DNA of 64,000 nt from the NCBI RefSeq assembly GCF_047675955.1, contig NC_132929.1, forward strand, positions 37,564,421 through 37,628,420, given 5' to 3'. The stretch is from Chlorocebus sabaeus (lineage: Eukaryota; Chordata; Mammalia; Primates; Cercopithecidae). A model generated the notes under the pieces. That model was not told the origin of the DNA, searched no databases, and saw only the letters and a list, made by a program, of their open reading frames with translations. Shown piece after piece: positions 26,001 to 41,000 of the stretch. Both the position numbers and the translations under genes were made by a program. The number at the start of each line of letters is the position of its first letter. Position 1 is the first letter of the stretch.

Positions 26001-29000
26001 AATAAACACATATTTAAACAGCTCTGATACTGACTTTCTAAACATTATAATAAAAACCAGACACGTTTCCCAAATCGTTTACAGTAACCTTATTTTATCT
26101 GATATTAGCATGGGGAAAAAAGTTTTTTTAAAGAAGAAAAACTGGAAAAAAAAATTCTGCATTTTCCCATATAATTCTCTCTCAAAAAGAGGTGAATTCT
26201 GTTCTTCCTAAAATTATTTTTTGATTCAAATTACATGCAGAAGAATATTAAAGGATGATTAGACAAATAATAGTTCTCACTAATATATATGCAAAATATA
26301 CCTGAATTTCTTTCTGTATTTCTTCTGAGACTTTAGACTGTGTTAACTTGTTTTTGTAGGCAATTTTATAACTCTTGAGTAACTGCCTGTGCTTTTTTAT
26401 ATTACTCCATGACCACATCTGTGTATACCTTCTTATATGAACTTCAAGAACAGAGTCAATTGCATATTTCCACCTGAAAATCAAATTTTGTTAACATAAA
26501 TGTGAATATAAAGGTTTAAGACAAAACAGGAAAAGTCTTGACTTTTTAGAACTTACACTGTTAAATTTTTTGTTCTTCTTAACTCTCTTCCTATAAGAGC
26601 TCAGCAATTTCCAGTAAAATTGTCTGACTTAAATAAGACTTAGATATAAGAAAACATTTAAGGAAGAGAGTTTGCCAAAGCAAAATCCAAAAGGCACAAA
26701 ATGACACGTAGGAAATAGTATTCCAGTATGGTTATAACACTGAGTCTACGTGGGTGACTGATAAGCGATAAAACTTTTAGAAAAATGTTGAATGTCTTAA
26801 ATGTTAAGAATCTGGGAACCAGCCGGGTGCAGCGGCTCACATCTGTAATCCCAGCACTTTGAGAGGCCAAGGCGGGCAGATCACGAGGTCAAGAGACTGA
26901 GACCATCCTGGTCAACATGGAGAAACCCCATCTCTACTAAAAATACAAAAATTAGGCTGGGTGCAGTGGCTTACGCCTGTAATCCCAACACTTTGGGAGG
27001 CCGGGGAGAGTGGATCACAAGGTCAGGAGTTCAAGATGTCAAGATGCTGAAACCCCGTCTCTACTAAAAATACAAAAATTAGCTGGGCGTGGTGGTGGGC
27101 GCCTGTAATCTCAGTTACTTGGGAGGCTGAGGCAGGGAGTTGCTTGAACCCTGGAGGCGGAGGTTGCAATGAGCCGAGATCACATCACTGCACTCCAGCC
27201 TGGGTGACAGAGCAAGACTCTATCTCAAAAAAATAAAAATACAAAAATTAGCTGGGCGTGGTGGCACACACCTGTAGTCCCAGCTACGTGGGAAGCTGAG
27301 GCAGGAGAATCGCCTGAACCGGGGAGGCAGAGGTTGCAGTGAGCCAAGATCGTGCCACAGCACTCCAGCATGGGGTCAGAGCAAGACTCTATCTCAAAAA
27401 AAAAAAAGGAATTTGGGAAACTAGGAGCAGAAATACAAGTGGATGTTCATATGAAAAAAGTAATACGGACATACAAAAGAAGTGAAGGCTGTTTTTATAA
27501 GTAATCAATATATTTACTATTTGTCTTTTAATACTCTTGTCTCTTTTTTTAAAGTGGTTGAATTACTTGGCTTTTGAAAGTTGCTTAACTCTGACAGTAA
27601 CTAAATATATGATTATATGTTCCTCACAAAACAAAAAACAAATTCTAACTTACCATCGTCGACCATTGGTATGAAGTGGTAAATAAGGCTTGTATTTCCT
27701 ATAAGGCGCATTCCTAACCATATAATCCACTGACTCCAAAAGGTCAATCATACTTAAGTACTGTTAAAACAAAAATAAAATTATATTTATTACATTGTAC
27801 ATATAAATAAAGACTAAATTTCATTCTATTTTTCAGACTAGTGAGACTCCAAATTCCCTGAACAATGTTGCCTGTTAGCCCAATAATATACTATATTTCA
27901 TCAAATTTAAGATGCTATCAATTATAAGTAAACTACAGTTCATCAAATTTAAGACACTATCAATTTTAAGTTGTAATTTTAGGTTCTACTATAAAAGCAA
28001 ACTGCTGTTAATTAAATTGTGTTATCACCAATATATAATCCTATTTTCAGATGTTAAAATGTAAACTAAATTAATATCTTAGAAACAATGAAATATGGTA
28101 TCTGTAAATTATGATATAAAATATGCCTGTTTCTAAGACTATATATTTTTCCTCTGGACCATCGTTTCAGCAGTAGCTATCTATGGGCTGATTTTGAGAT
28201 TACTGCAAAAATTATTTGCATGACCAAAGGAAGATAAAGCTATTTAAGTAGCCATCTTACCATCAACACAGCAACTCTGTGTAGATCTGACAAAGAGCTC
28301 AAATGGAGGGAAACATACACCCAGAGGCAGCACAAAACCAGAGAAGATTTTTAAACAGAGGCAAGTCTAGCTTCCTCCTCTCTAATTTTTCCCAATGCAG
28401 TTCTAACGAAAGGTTACCTACCATGCGGCTGTTCATCACTTGAAATGTGTCTAGTCTGAACTTAAATGTATTTTAAGGGATGTAAAATGTCTCATTACAA
28501 CTTTTTACATTTATTACATGTTGATATGATTAATATTTTGGAAATATTAAGTTAAATGAAATGTATTATTAAAGTTAATTTCACCTTTTTCTTTTTACAT
28601 GGTTAACACAGCTACAAGAAAATATAAAATTACAACTTGCATTACATTTTTATTGAACAGAATTGTAGAAAAAAGCTCAATTAGCTAAATCTCCTGTCCT
28701 CCTTTCACTTCCAGTTCACCAAGCCTGTCACCCCAACTCTCGGGGCACATAACCATGCTTGGGAAACAAATAGTGGAAAAAGCTGCCAACATTGCTGTTC
28801 TAAAAATTAAAGGAACAATATTTAATAAGAGTGCCTTCCATTAAAAACTGAGGAGGGAAAAACACATTAAAATCTTCCATCAACAGGCCAGGCATGGTGG
28901 CTCACGCCTGTAATCCCAGCACTTTGGGAGGCCGAGGTGGGCAGATCACAAGGTCAGGAGATCGAGACCATCCTGGCTAACACAGTGAAACCGGTCTCTA

Positions 29001-32000
29001 CTAAAAAATACAAAAAAATTAGCCGAGCGTGGTGGTGGGCGCCTATAGTCCCAGCTACTTGGGAGGCTGAGGCAGGAGAATGGCGTGAACCCAGGAGGCG
29101 GAGCTTGCAGTGAGCTGAAATTGCACCACTGCTCTTCAGCCTGAGCGACAGAGTGAGACTCCGTCTCAAAAAACAAAAAAAAGAAAAAAAAAGAATAAAT
29201 CTTCCATCAACAATTGTGAGCCAAATGGAAATAATTTCCTTCCCTACAGTTTGATATGATTCTCCACAATTTAGGAAAAGACAAGACAAAATTTTTAAAA
29301 ACTACTTCTTAAATTTGAAATTCATTTTCTTTAAAACGAAAATTTTTAAACAGTCAAATCTCAACATAACGAACCCCAAAAAATCACCAACCACTAGAGA
29401 AGTAATAATCACAAATAAAAGCAGTCAAGATTCAAGGTTAATCAAAGCTGGAAATATCCACGTGAATCATACCTGAGGTTTGGTCAGTTCAATGGCAATA
29501 TTTTGTATTTCTATGTTCCAATCCAGTTTGGGTGTTTTGAGCTCTGATTCTGCATAAGGATTCATGTAGAGTTTTGCAGAGGCTGATATTGGCTGGAAAA
29601 CTTGTATTACATGGGAAGACATAAGATATGTTTATATGCTTTTACATATAAACAAGTATAAATAATTACGAGAAAACTGTTATTCTAGAAGAAAAATGAT
29701 CAAAAACGTGTGTAACAAAATTACTACCAAAAAATATTTAAGCAATTTAAGCTTCTACTTATATGCATAATAATAACCTCAATGGTTAAAGCGAAATCTC
29801 CAAGGAGGAAATTGGAGTCCTATGCTTCTAGGTAAGAAATGTATAAAAGAGACAACAATCTACTCTTGGTTATTTACAGTCTGCATAAAATTAGATTTCT
29901 CTTCCTTGCTGCAAAACATTTAATGATTTTATTATTCATTAAAAATACTAATACAAAAAAGGAAATAAGATCTGATAAATTTCTGTCTTATTTAATCACT
30001 AGCAAAATTTAGTAACACGATCATGAATAAAATTCATTCCAAAAAAAGAATCTGCTCATCTCTTTATTATTTTCAAAATTATCATTACATACATAACCTT
30101 AGAATCAACTAAAGAAAATAATCCTCGGGTTGAGAAGTAACATAAAAAGGTGTGTTAGGGAAGATGACAGGGTAATGCAAGGTGATAAATTTTAACTGTG
30201 AATAATATCAAAACTATAAAAACTGGTAAAAAAAAAAAAACTATAAAAACTGGTAATTACCATATAAAAATATGTTTGCATAAGATTGTACAAAATTTTC
30301 AATGGCTTTAAAGGCTAGTTATAAATGGAAAATGCCTAAGAATGAAATTGTAGATTTTCCTTAACTATTTTTTTACCATCAATGAACCTAAATGCTTTCA
30401 CAAACTAGCAGCACTTGAAAGTTTTATCATCATAAAATGTAGGGATCTGTGTAACATAAGTGCCAACTATTATCCAGCATCAATTCAATTAGTTATAAAA
30501 GAACATGAAGAAAACAACAGTGAACCAGAGTAATATGGAACAACCTGAGTATGAAAGCTGAGAACAACCATAAAGGGGTATAATAAATAAAAACAAACCC
30601 GTAGCTTCAATAGCATGAAACTAAAATAAAGAAAACAGATGGAAAAAATAAACAAATAAGCAGGAAGCTGTGTTAGAGATCTAGTTGTAAAATAAAGGTG
30701 AGGCTGCCAAGAAATAGAAAAGCTCAGAAAAAGAATTCTCTAGAGTGGCAGGATTACGTTTACACTGCAGTAGTAACATAAGGGTGACCTGAATACCAGA
30801 ATCTCAGAGATTTGGTTACTTTTTGAAAAAAGAAAGAAAGAAAACCTAAATCCTAAAACAAAGAATACAACAGCAAGCTAAGAAGAATACATGGAATTCA
30901 AAGAAGGTTAGCTGTAGGGAATGAACTACAGCTACACTGCCCTTCTCTATCTGCTATTCTCCAGTGGTGTGTGTATTACGATCTATTCCTAAATAATTAG
31001 TTATAACCCAAACATGCTGTATCATAATAGTAAAGTATAAAATTAATATACTTTGTTTGACTAAGTAATGTTATCAGAAAAGTATTTTAAAATAATATAT
31101 TTACTTCTATGTTTCTTCCTATAACATGAAATAAACTTTTACTATTACTTACTGTATTGATAATTTGGGGGTATATTTCCACTTGTAAGAATTTCATTTT
31201 TCAGCTGATCCTAAACAAAAAATTTGAATAAGAATGAAAAAGAAAATGCACATATATTCAGTCACACACATGCACACACACACAAAACTTGGTTCTTACA
31301 TTAATATCTTTGTTTCTCTGTTACTAGTAGTCAATAAGAAAAACACACTGAGTATTATTTACAAGTATAAAGACACAGAAGCAGATAATTTTAAGAATTC
31401 GGTATGTCTACAAACAACCTTGTAGTATGTCCCCTCTGACTCTGAAAAAATGCACATATATGTATATCCATACATTAGGATTTCAGACACATTCTAGTCA
31501 AAGGCAAATCATACGTTACAGTATCTTTCTGAGAAATACAAGATGGAAGATTGAAATTTATCCAGTTCTAAAAATTCAATTGTTCTTTCTTTATCCTCTA
31601 AGTAAACAAACATGGCTAAGATTGATTTAGCACATTGAAGTTTTGAATTAATCTTCTACTATTCAGAAAATCACCATAACAAATGTCTAAAACATTTGTC
31701 AAAGATACATGTTTTATATCTGAGAAATATTATCTTTATAATATTTTTAATCATTGTAATACGAAATATCAAAATGTGACAAGAATATCATCAAAATGAG
31801 AATGTAAAAAAGCATAAATACAGTTTTAATTTAATACCATGGACTCTGATGTCACTGTCCAGTGAATGATTTCACAAAGATCTTCAAAAACAAAACTGCT
31901 TTTCTGAAGACACATAGTGGATTTGAAAGGATGTTTTTCATATTTCTGATTTAGCGAAATACAAGTTAAACAAATGGCTGATATCCTGTCCTCATGAACG

Positions 32001-35000
32001 CCCTCTTATATTAAACAAATTTAGGGAGCGGGAGTGAAGTTAGCTCTTCCAAGTATACATTAATATTACCAAAATCTGTTCCCTTGATCTCTGGTAAGAC
32101 ATGCTGCAGTTTACATTCCAGTATGCGCTAAGACTATCAAGTCGTATAAGCTACAAGAGAAAAATGAAAAGAGATCAAGCAATCAACACATTGAAATTAT
32201 GAATCAATTTTAAAAGATTATTCTGTTCACCACTCCAAAATTACCCAAATGCCATTTTGAATTTTTAAAGTAAAGAAAATACTAGAAAATGAGGGGAAAA
32301 TATATTCATGTTATTCAGACTTTATAAAGTCTAGCATTTGCTAAATTGTGCTTTCAAGAACACTATTTCCAAGGAACTCATTCATTCAATTATCAAATAT
32401 TTATTGAGAATTTAGTATTTAACAAACCCTGTAAACATTTTGCTAAAAAAAAAAAGACATGATCCTTCCAGCAGATACGAATAGCTGTTTCCTGAAAACA
32501 GGTGGTAGCAGAGGAGTCCATGGTCAACAAGGTGGGAAAGCTACATACTAAATATCCCTCTTGGAGAGTCAGTGTTTGTTAACATATTTAAAGCTCTATA
32601 GTTTAAAATAAAATGAAACATACCTGTTTAATTATGTATAGCTTAGTACTTTAATCAATAATCTTACTTGATCAGAGAATATTTTTTCTATAACATCTAA
32701 AAATATCTCAATATCTAATGTTCATAAAGTACCATTTGGGACCTATTAACTGTATCCTGTATCTTTACTTGATAGCTAAAGAACCTATATCTCAGAACTG
32801 GTAAGTGATTACAGAGGGTCACACACTAAGTAGCAGGGCCAAAACTAGACCCTAGACTTTTAAATCACACTCCAATGGCACGTTCTGCTCCATCAATGTT
32901 TCTTCAAGAAAATAAATTAACTGTATCTAGGAAACTAACAAAAATTTTTATTCCAATATAATACCTTGTATATAATTTTGTCTGCTTCATTTAATATGCA
33001 TGGAGTCCAGTGTTCATTTGCAGTCTAAAATAAAAAAGAGAATACCTGTGAAATGTGGTATGGATGTCATATAATGGTGCTCTAATACTTGTAAAATGTA
33101 ACAAAACAATTTAGGAATAAAAGACATCTTTCTTTAAGCTAATTTAATGTTACCTAATATTAGCTATCTATTTCTTTACATACATTTATAAGACAAAATC
33201 AAAGAAACAATGAAAAGAGAATTGACGTGATTCTAACCTGAGTTCATTCACTCAGAAAATAATTACTGGATCAATACGTATTTGAATTTGAACTGTGGAA
33301 AGAATTGGATATGAATGAAAACAGACAGCCAGCCTATACACTATTGAAGATGGTACACATTCTTTTTTTAAAAAACAAATAATTGTTGTGTAATAGGAAG
33401 AAAACCAGGAGGGTATGGAAATTACCGCATGACCATGTTTCTACAAGGACAGCATGTTCAGCAATGCCAAATACTAAACTTATTTAGCAGCAAGGGCGTT
33501 TTTGAGAAACTTGTTAAGAACTGTTTCAGTGGAGTAGTAGAGTGAGAGTACAATGGGCAGATAGGTAAAATGAGATCCAGATCAGAGGTGGGACAATAAC
33601 TTTAGATTTAAAAGTCAGAATGTAATTGCAAAGAAAAATAAATGGTATGGACACAAAAGAGATAGGTTTGCTATTGCTATTGTTGTTATAATAGCCACTG
33701 TAATAGTTGAAACAGGAAATAATTGAGCCAGACAATGTGCCAAATGTTTTACATAAACCATCTCATTTAATCATCACAAAAACACTAAAAGGTAGGTACC
33801 ACTTCAGTGAATTAATGTGGTTTTGACAGAAGGAGATTAACATGGTAAGCAATACAATAATATTTTATAGGTCTTTGATAAAATACAATAGGAAGCATAA
33901 AAGAGGGAATGGTAAATTCTAAGAAGGAAGTGAAAAAGAATGAGAAAGAAAGGTCATGTATCACGTAAGTATTAAAACTTGAGTAGAATTACCAGGCAGA
34001 CAGAGAAGAAAGTAATACAGACAACTATAGCAGAATGAAGAGTCTGAGCAAAGAAACAAAGGGACAAACAACAGCAAACACTAAGGAAACTACATATTCT
34101 TGTGCAACAGTATATCTGTTATCAGACAAAAGGAGATATATGACGTTTGTATTTTTTGCATTGTCTGCTAGAAGCTCAAAGTTACTATGCTCCCTTATGA
34201 CCACCATCATTAGTTACAGCTTTCTGGAACAATTCTCTCTCTATCCTTTAGAACATAGATTCTATCCTCTTTAAAGGCATTACTGTATACTTCTGTGGTC
34301 GAAAGCTACTTCAAATTCATTTTGGAAACAGGCAAAGGATAAACACTATATTAAACACCAGCTTCCTTCACTCCCTTTCCTTTGTCTCTTCAGCTCTCTC
34401 TTTCTCTTTATTGTTTCTGCTCTGTTCTTCAACTCCGTGTGTATCTCTACTTCTCTATATGCCCACAACAATGTTAAGCCTTCCACATAACCATGTCCTT
34501 CTTTTTCTGTTTTTCTGCCAGTCTACCACCCTTCCATACTTCTTCCTCTTCTTTCCCTATTGAGGCCCTCTCCATATAAGTAGTCATAAGGCAAACTTGT
34601 CTGGTAGGATTTATGGTTCACTGTCCTTAACTTTAAAAGTATCTAAATGAACCACATCTTCTTCTCCGTAGCAAAACCTAATTCAGCTATTTGTCTTCAC
34701 TTACATGCCCCAAAACATGTTTCCTACTACTTAGTTGCCTGTAGTAGAAAAAAAAAATGTCCAGCCTATATATATGTGTGTGTGTATAAATACACACACA
34801 CAACTGTCTACCCTTAAAGACCATTAAAAGAAAAATTCATTATAAAATAATCAAAATAATTTACATATAGCCCAATGAGATGAGTGCGCGCACATACACA
34901 CACATACATAAACATATGCACATATATAAGCTATTTAGAAATTCCATCTACCTATAACAAAAATGTATATCTTTCACTCTACAGAAATTCATCTTCCCCT

Positions 35001-38000
35001 ACTTTCCCCTCGTTTAAGATACAGCTTTTATTTCTTTCAAAGTATTTGATAATGATATTTTGATACTTGTTACATGGAAAGACAATTAAAAATAATTTTA
35101 AAATGTAATAATAGCATCACTAAAAATGTTAAACTTCTAGAAAGTTGTGTAGCATGATAGTACATTTAAAAAACCATAGCTCTTTGTAGAATAGTTGATT
35201 TTAGACAATTTACCCTGTGACTTCAGAATAATACTTTACAGGTTCCACAAAAGTTTTAAATAAAGCAAACATTACCAGTAGACTGAGCTCTCCCAACGTG
35301 ACACCAAATGAAAGAGGCCGCTTTGGATCAGTGACCTACCAAAGAAGAAAAGGTAACAGTAAAATATGCTGATGGTGAAGGCAAATCCATGTCCTTTACA
35401 ACAGGCAGCAGAGGGAAATGTGTTTACAGGTTACAACCCAATTGGATATGTGGAAAACACAGGGGAGGCAAGTAATAACATGGCTGGGATTATCCATATT
35501 TTGTAGACATAACACTTCTATGCTACCAGTAAGATCCTTCCCCAGTGGAACTCTTTTCATACTAGAAGACGACTCACTAACTATGACTAACAAGACTTTT
35601 CTCTAGACAGTTAAAAAGGAATAATCTTTTTATGTATATCATCAAAGATGTTTTCACAGATAAATTTCAAAAAGTGTTACAGATAACACTGCCATGAAAT
35701 CATTTTAATAACACTTAGGGTACACAGTGGAATACTATTCAGCCATAAAAACAGGAGAACATGTTTGTTTGGGTTTTTTTGCAGCAACATGGATGGAACT
35801 GGAGGCCATCATCTTAAGTGAAACAACCCAGAAGCAGAAACACAAACTGCATGCTCTCATTTATAAGTGGCAGCTAAATAATGAATACACTTGGTCAGTT
35901 TGTGGAATCATAGACATTGGAGACTTGAGGGTGGGTGAGAAGTAGTGTAAATGGTAAGAAATTTATTAATGGGTACAATGTATATTATGGGTGATGGAGA
36001 CACTAAAAGTTCAGACTTCAACACTATGCAGTATATCATGTAACAAGGCTGTACTTGCACTCCTTAAATTTACACATTAAAAAAAAAAGGCTTTCATACT
36101 TGGAAATATGAACTGTCTCTTTAAGCCTTTAATTTTCTTAACACTTCAAAATGCTTCTAGGAAAATCTCTAGATCCTTAATATTTAATTTCTTCAGTCTC
36201 TATATCCAAAATCTGTCAACATTAAGTTTTTGTTCTATTTCTGATCTTCAATATGCAAGCTGCAATCCACAGTGCTTAAACTATACCACAATGTGCACAG
36301 TGTCACTGTTTTAGACATCTTAAAGAAAAGTCTTATAGAATTGTTTGGTCATGGCAGAAACTAAGGAAACTAGGAGAAGGGAAATGGATAATGTTTTAAA
36401 TCATCCAACTGGGACTACAGAGTTTAGTCACATACAATTTTCTAAACAGAAAAAAATCCATGTGGTATAGTTGAGAAGTACGAATAGCTTTATAAGTCAT
36501 TTTAATTAACATCAGACATACGATGACTTGTGGCAAAATATTTTCCTTTATTCCCACACTCATCTTTTTATACTTAGAGATACCTAGCTCAAAATAACTT
36601 GCAGCTCTTTCTGAAGAAACCCATTTGTTTTATTAAAGACAACCCTCAGTTGCTAATGTACTAGCTACAAACCACAGCTATTACCCAGTGAGCATCTTTA
36701 TGATAAATTATTATATTTTCTCTACACCCATTTCTTAATACATAATTGTGCAAATGAAAGAATTTCCTTCTTTTTAAAGGCTGAACAGTATTCCATTGTG
36801 TATATACACATTTTATTTATCCATTCACCCACTGATGGGCAATCTTCTCTATAGTGAATAGTGCTGAAATGAACAAGGGAATGCAGACATCTCTTTGACA
36901 TACTGACTTCAACTCCTTTGGCTATATACCACAGTTCCCGCTTATCCTCTGGAGGTATGTTCCAAGCCCCCTAGTGGATGTCTGCGACCACAAATAGTAC
37001 CAAACCCTAAATATACTAGGTTTTTTCCTATATATACATACCTATGATAAAGTTTAATTTTACAAATTAGAAATGGGATTGCTAGATCATACAGTAATTT
37101 GATTTTTAGTTTTCTGAGGAACCTCCACACTGTTTTCCATAATGGCTGAAGTAATTTATATTCCCACCAACAGTGTACCCAGGTTCACTTATCTCCACAT
37201 AGGATTTTAATGATAATTCTTCTCCTTTCATGATGTGTTGAGTATACTTTATTTTCTTAAGTTTGTTATTAACAAAGGCATTTATGAGTGAGGTTTTTTT
37301 AAGACATTTATTTGTTAACACAATTCATTTTAATGACTCCATAAATAAAGTCAACATAAGACAGAGGTGGTATTTTTTGAAAATCTACAAATGTGTCTTG
37401 CTGACTATCAAGTTACATAGGGAACTTATGAAGAAAAGAAAAATAAATTCTAGAAATGTCAGTATTGCTTTAATTCAATTCAAACTTAAAGCAAAAAGAA
37501 TTAAACTCATTTTTAGAAGCAATGAACATTTCCAGGTTCCTAGATAAATGAAAAAAATTTAAGTTCTTACATGTTTCAAACTTTTAAACAAAGCAATGCA
37601 TATTGTTCAAAATATGTGTTGTATTTTAATTAAAATTAGCCAGTTAAACAGTTCTTAATCAGCTGATGTTACACTTTTGGTTATGAGTGAAGTTTGGTTT
37701 CTTCTGTGCAACTACTGTTGTACATGTGTGTGAACAGTTGTGGGTGTTCAATCCAACTCAGTGGACTGTAAAGAGAATGAGACTACAGTCAAGTGACCAG
37801 AGTTTTAAGTCACTTTTTGGCCAATTAACATTACCATTAGTTATTTCATCACCTTTTAGAATCAACTCGTCAGCATAAAGCAAAAATTAGTTTCTTAAAG
37901 TTATAATAAGTCTTAACACGTAAAATAAAATTTAAAAAAATAACAGAGGACAATCCAAAAACCTCTTATATCAGCTTCAGACAGGAACACATGATAATTT

Positions 38001-41000
38001 TATAGTATATTTACGTACATAAATGCCTAATAAAACTAGCCTAACACAAGAAGATATGGTAGTGTACTCATAAGAAAAAAATCAATCTTGGATTTAAAAA
38101 TGGGTACAGATGATCCATATATAGAAAAGTCAAGAATATTATAAAATACATATTTAATTATTAACTTAAACTTAGTATATAAAAATTACTTACATCATCT
38201 TCATACTTAATGTGAATATCTGTGATTTTTACTTGTACATTTTTTATTACTTGAGTTGCCAATTTTTCCACAAATGTATCCTTTTTGGCTTCTTTTGGTT
38301 TATCTATTAAAAAATAGAAAAATACAAGCTCAAGAGTTGAAATTCTCATATACCTCAAAATTAATAACCAAAGGACAGCTAAGGCACTACTCAATGGAAA
38401 TTAGAGCCAATAGTGTCTTTATTTATATTTTCATATGCATGTCCAACTTAAAACTTGTTTTTGAATTTATACTGTTATCTGACATTCATTTCACATTCCA
38501 AGTCAGAAATAAAGTGGCAATGTGTATAAACAACACCACGGCATAAAACTACTTTTACCTACCTTTTGAACGATCAAGACCTTTAAAAGGTTTCTTAAAA
38601 TGTTTTTTGTGCTTTTTACGTTTACGTCCTTCTCAGTGGAAGCATTTTAGTGAGAAAAGGATAAAATTCAAGTTAGGAGACTACAGGACAGAAAAGAAAA
38701 CAAGAGAAATCTTCCTAACAGCAAATTTTGGCACAACTCACCTTACCTTATTCTAAACTGACCTGTTACTTCAATATAAAGACAAATTTACAAACCTTCT
38801 TTAGTCTAGAATAACTTTCTATAGTAAAAAATAACCTTCTTTAATCTAGACAATAAATTGGCAGGTGTAATTATACTAAAATTGGATAAAATCTCCATTC
38901 CCAATGCCTTTTATAATATTAATGACTTCACAAAGTTACACTTTAATTTCAATATTACCAAAATATTGGAAATGTAACAATGACAGAATATAAAACTTTC
39001 AGAAGGTTTTGATAAACATATGGTAGGAACATAGACACATAAATGAAATGAAAGGGTAAGTTGCCCACAGATGACTTCCTCTGGATGATACACTTCACAA
39101 GCAAAATTATTTAATGACTCAAGGATATAAAGAACATTAAGTGGGCATAACATGTACATTGGACTGTACACTGAATTCGATTAGGAATTCCTTTAAAACC
39201 TCATTCTCTTTCAACACTACCTCACTGCATTCTGGCATTTACCAATACCTGTATTACTCAACCTACAAATCTTCATACTCAAATTTCTATCAGGCATCAC
39301 CTGCAGCCTGAACTCCTGAGGCAGTCTCTGTATTATCTACTGATTTCTAGTCTCCAGCCTCAGCTCCTACTAAAGGTCCTTCTACCCTGTTACCAGATTG
39401 ATGTCTTTTAAAATACTAATCGCAGCCTGTTAATCTCTTGTTCAAAATTATTTAAAGGCTCTCTGCAACCTCCCAGACATAATTAAAATGTGTTTACACA
39501 ATAGAGAAAGTCCTTTTATGATGTGACCCCTACGTCCCTGTCCTATTCTATCTCCTGCTGTGCATCCTTGCACTGGATACTACATAAATAATATTTATAC
39601 TTTCCCAAACAAGCCACACTTTCTCATGCCTAATGCCTCTACACATGTAATTCTGTGAACTTGTATCGCCCTCCCTGAAGTTCTTCACCAGGCGAACTCC
39701 TAGGCAGCTTTTAAATCTCAGGTCCAGCACTACTGCCTGTGCAAAGCCTTCTTAAACTACTCCAAGTAGCCCCAGAGCCTGTACCTTACAGAGAATTGCA
39801 TTAAACAGTGATTATACCATATTTGAAGTGTTTGCTCAATTGTCTTGTCATCAGACAGGAGACTTCATTAGGTCAGAAATTATCCTATATCTGGGCACAA
39901 AGCATACAATACTTATCTGTTCAAACGAATTTTTAAAATCCAGATCCAACTAAATTAATGTTATATATATTTGAGAGAATACATGTGCAATTGAACTTGA
40001 AATTTTTAATTTGTTCTTCCTTGATTTTTAAAAGCAAATTGTTCTGCTACTACAAAAATTAAGAAACAAATCCTAGACTACAAAAATAAAACCCTCAGTT
40101 TCAAGAAGAAAACATTTAATAAGTAATGTAACACAATCAGGATAGTGCTATACCAATGATACTTGCCACTGTGAACGTCTGACTCTGTTCTATTCATAAA
40201 TCAAACATACATAAAAAGAATGAGTTCTCAAAGAAATATCATTCGAAAAGAAACAAGTAAGAAAGCCAAACTAGCCCTGAAAACCATTCCACTTGGCTAG
40301 AACAGCTTTCAAAGACATAGACTCAGCTGCCTCGGTTTAAATTCTCTTCTTACCTGACCAATTATCTTTCTGGTTTCATATTTGTTCTAGCCCCATGTTC
40401 TGCCTTTCATCTCAATGGCAGATACACCATGTTTAAACCTCTTTAAACAGTTTAAATCTACTCTTAGTGGTATATAGCTCTTTAGAGAAAGTTTCTAATT
40501 AATCCAATAAAAAATAAATCGATGGTTCTCAATCACAAACTAAAGCAGTTCTCAAAGACTTTGGTTTCACGACCCATTTAACATTTGTAACTTGAGGACT
40601 CTAAAGAACTTCTTATTTATGTGAGTTATAACTATTGACATTTACCATATTATAAATAAAAACTGAAAAAATTATGAATTCATTTAAAAATAATAAGCCA
40701 TTACATAACATATAGTTATAAAAATAGCTATATTTTTAAACAAAAAGTTGTAGTGAGAAAAGTCGCATGGTTTCACATTCTTACAAATCTCTTTAACGTC
40801 TCACTTAGTAGAAGACAGTTGGATTAGCATATCTGCTTCTGCCTTCAACCTGTTGAGATACGTTGTTTTAATTGAAGTACATGATGAAAATCTGATCTCA
40901 CTATAGATATACAATTGGAAAAGGGGGGAGCATTTTCATTGCCTTTTCATGAAATTATAGATATTATATCAAACTCAACAAGTGGAAGTTTCTTAAAGAT

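Larger units (their letters stand above)
24708..26301 (-). other. VPS13C intron 15
   Basis: Holds two small tandem duplications, a reverse MIR and a reverse Alu. Nothing recognised in 24800-25170 or 25875-26301. Confidence 0.8.
26474..27653 (-). other. VPS13C intron 14
   Basis: About half is the Alu-in-Alu pair at 26822-27408. The flanks are AT-rich with no recognised element. Confidence 0.85.
27761..29472 (-). other. VPS13C intron 13
   Basis: Contains a 31-bp imperfect duplication and an AluY. I see nothing in about 27980-28865. Confidence 0.8.
33025..35275 (-). other. VPS13C intron 9
   Basis: A reverse MIR at about 33690-33815, a pyrimidine-rich stretch at 34360-34560 and the TG/CA palindrome near 34775. 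Other parts are unassigned. Confidence 0.8.
35336..38193 (-). other. VPS13C intron 8
   Basis: Contains a plus-strand L1 3' end, then a minus-strand L1 piece holding a DNA-transposon fragment. No recognised element in 35336-35710, 36095-36770 or 37245-38193. Confidence 0.8.

Noticed and set aside
35727..35945. 72-codon frame resembling L1 ORF2 C-terminus
   Set aside because: A 5'-truncated L1 tail; it cannot encode a functional protein and is listed only as a mobile element.
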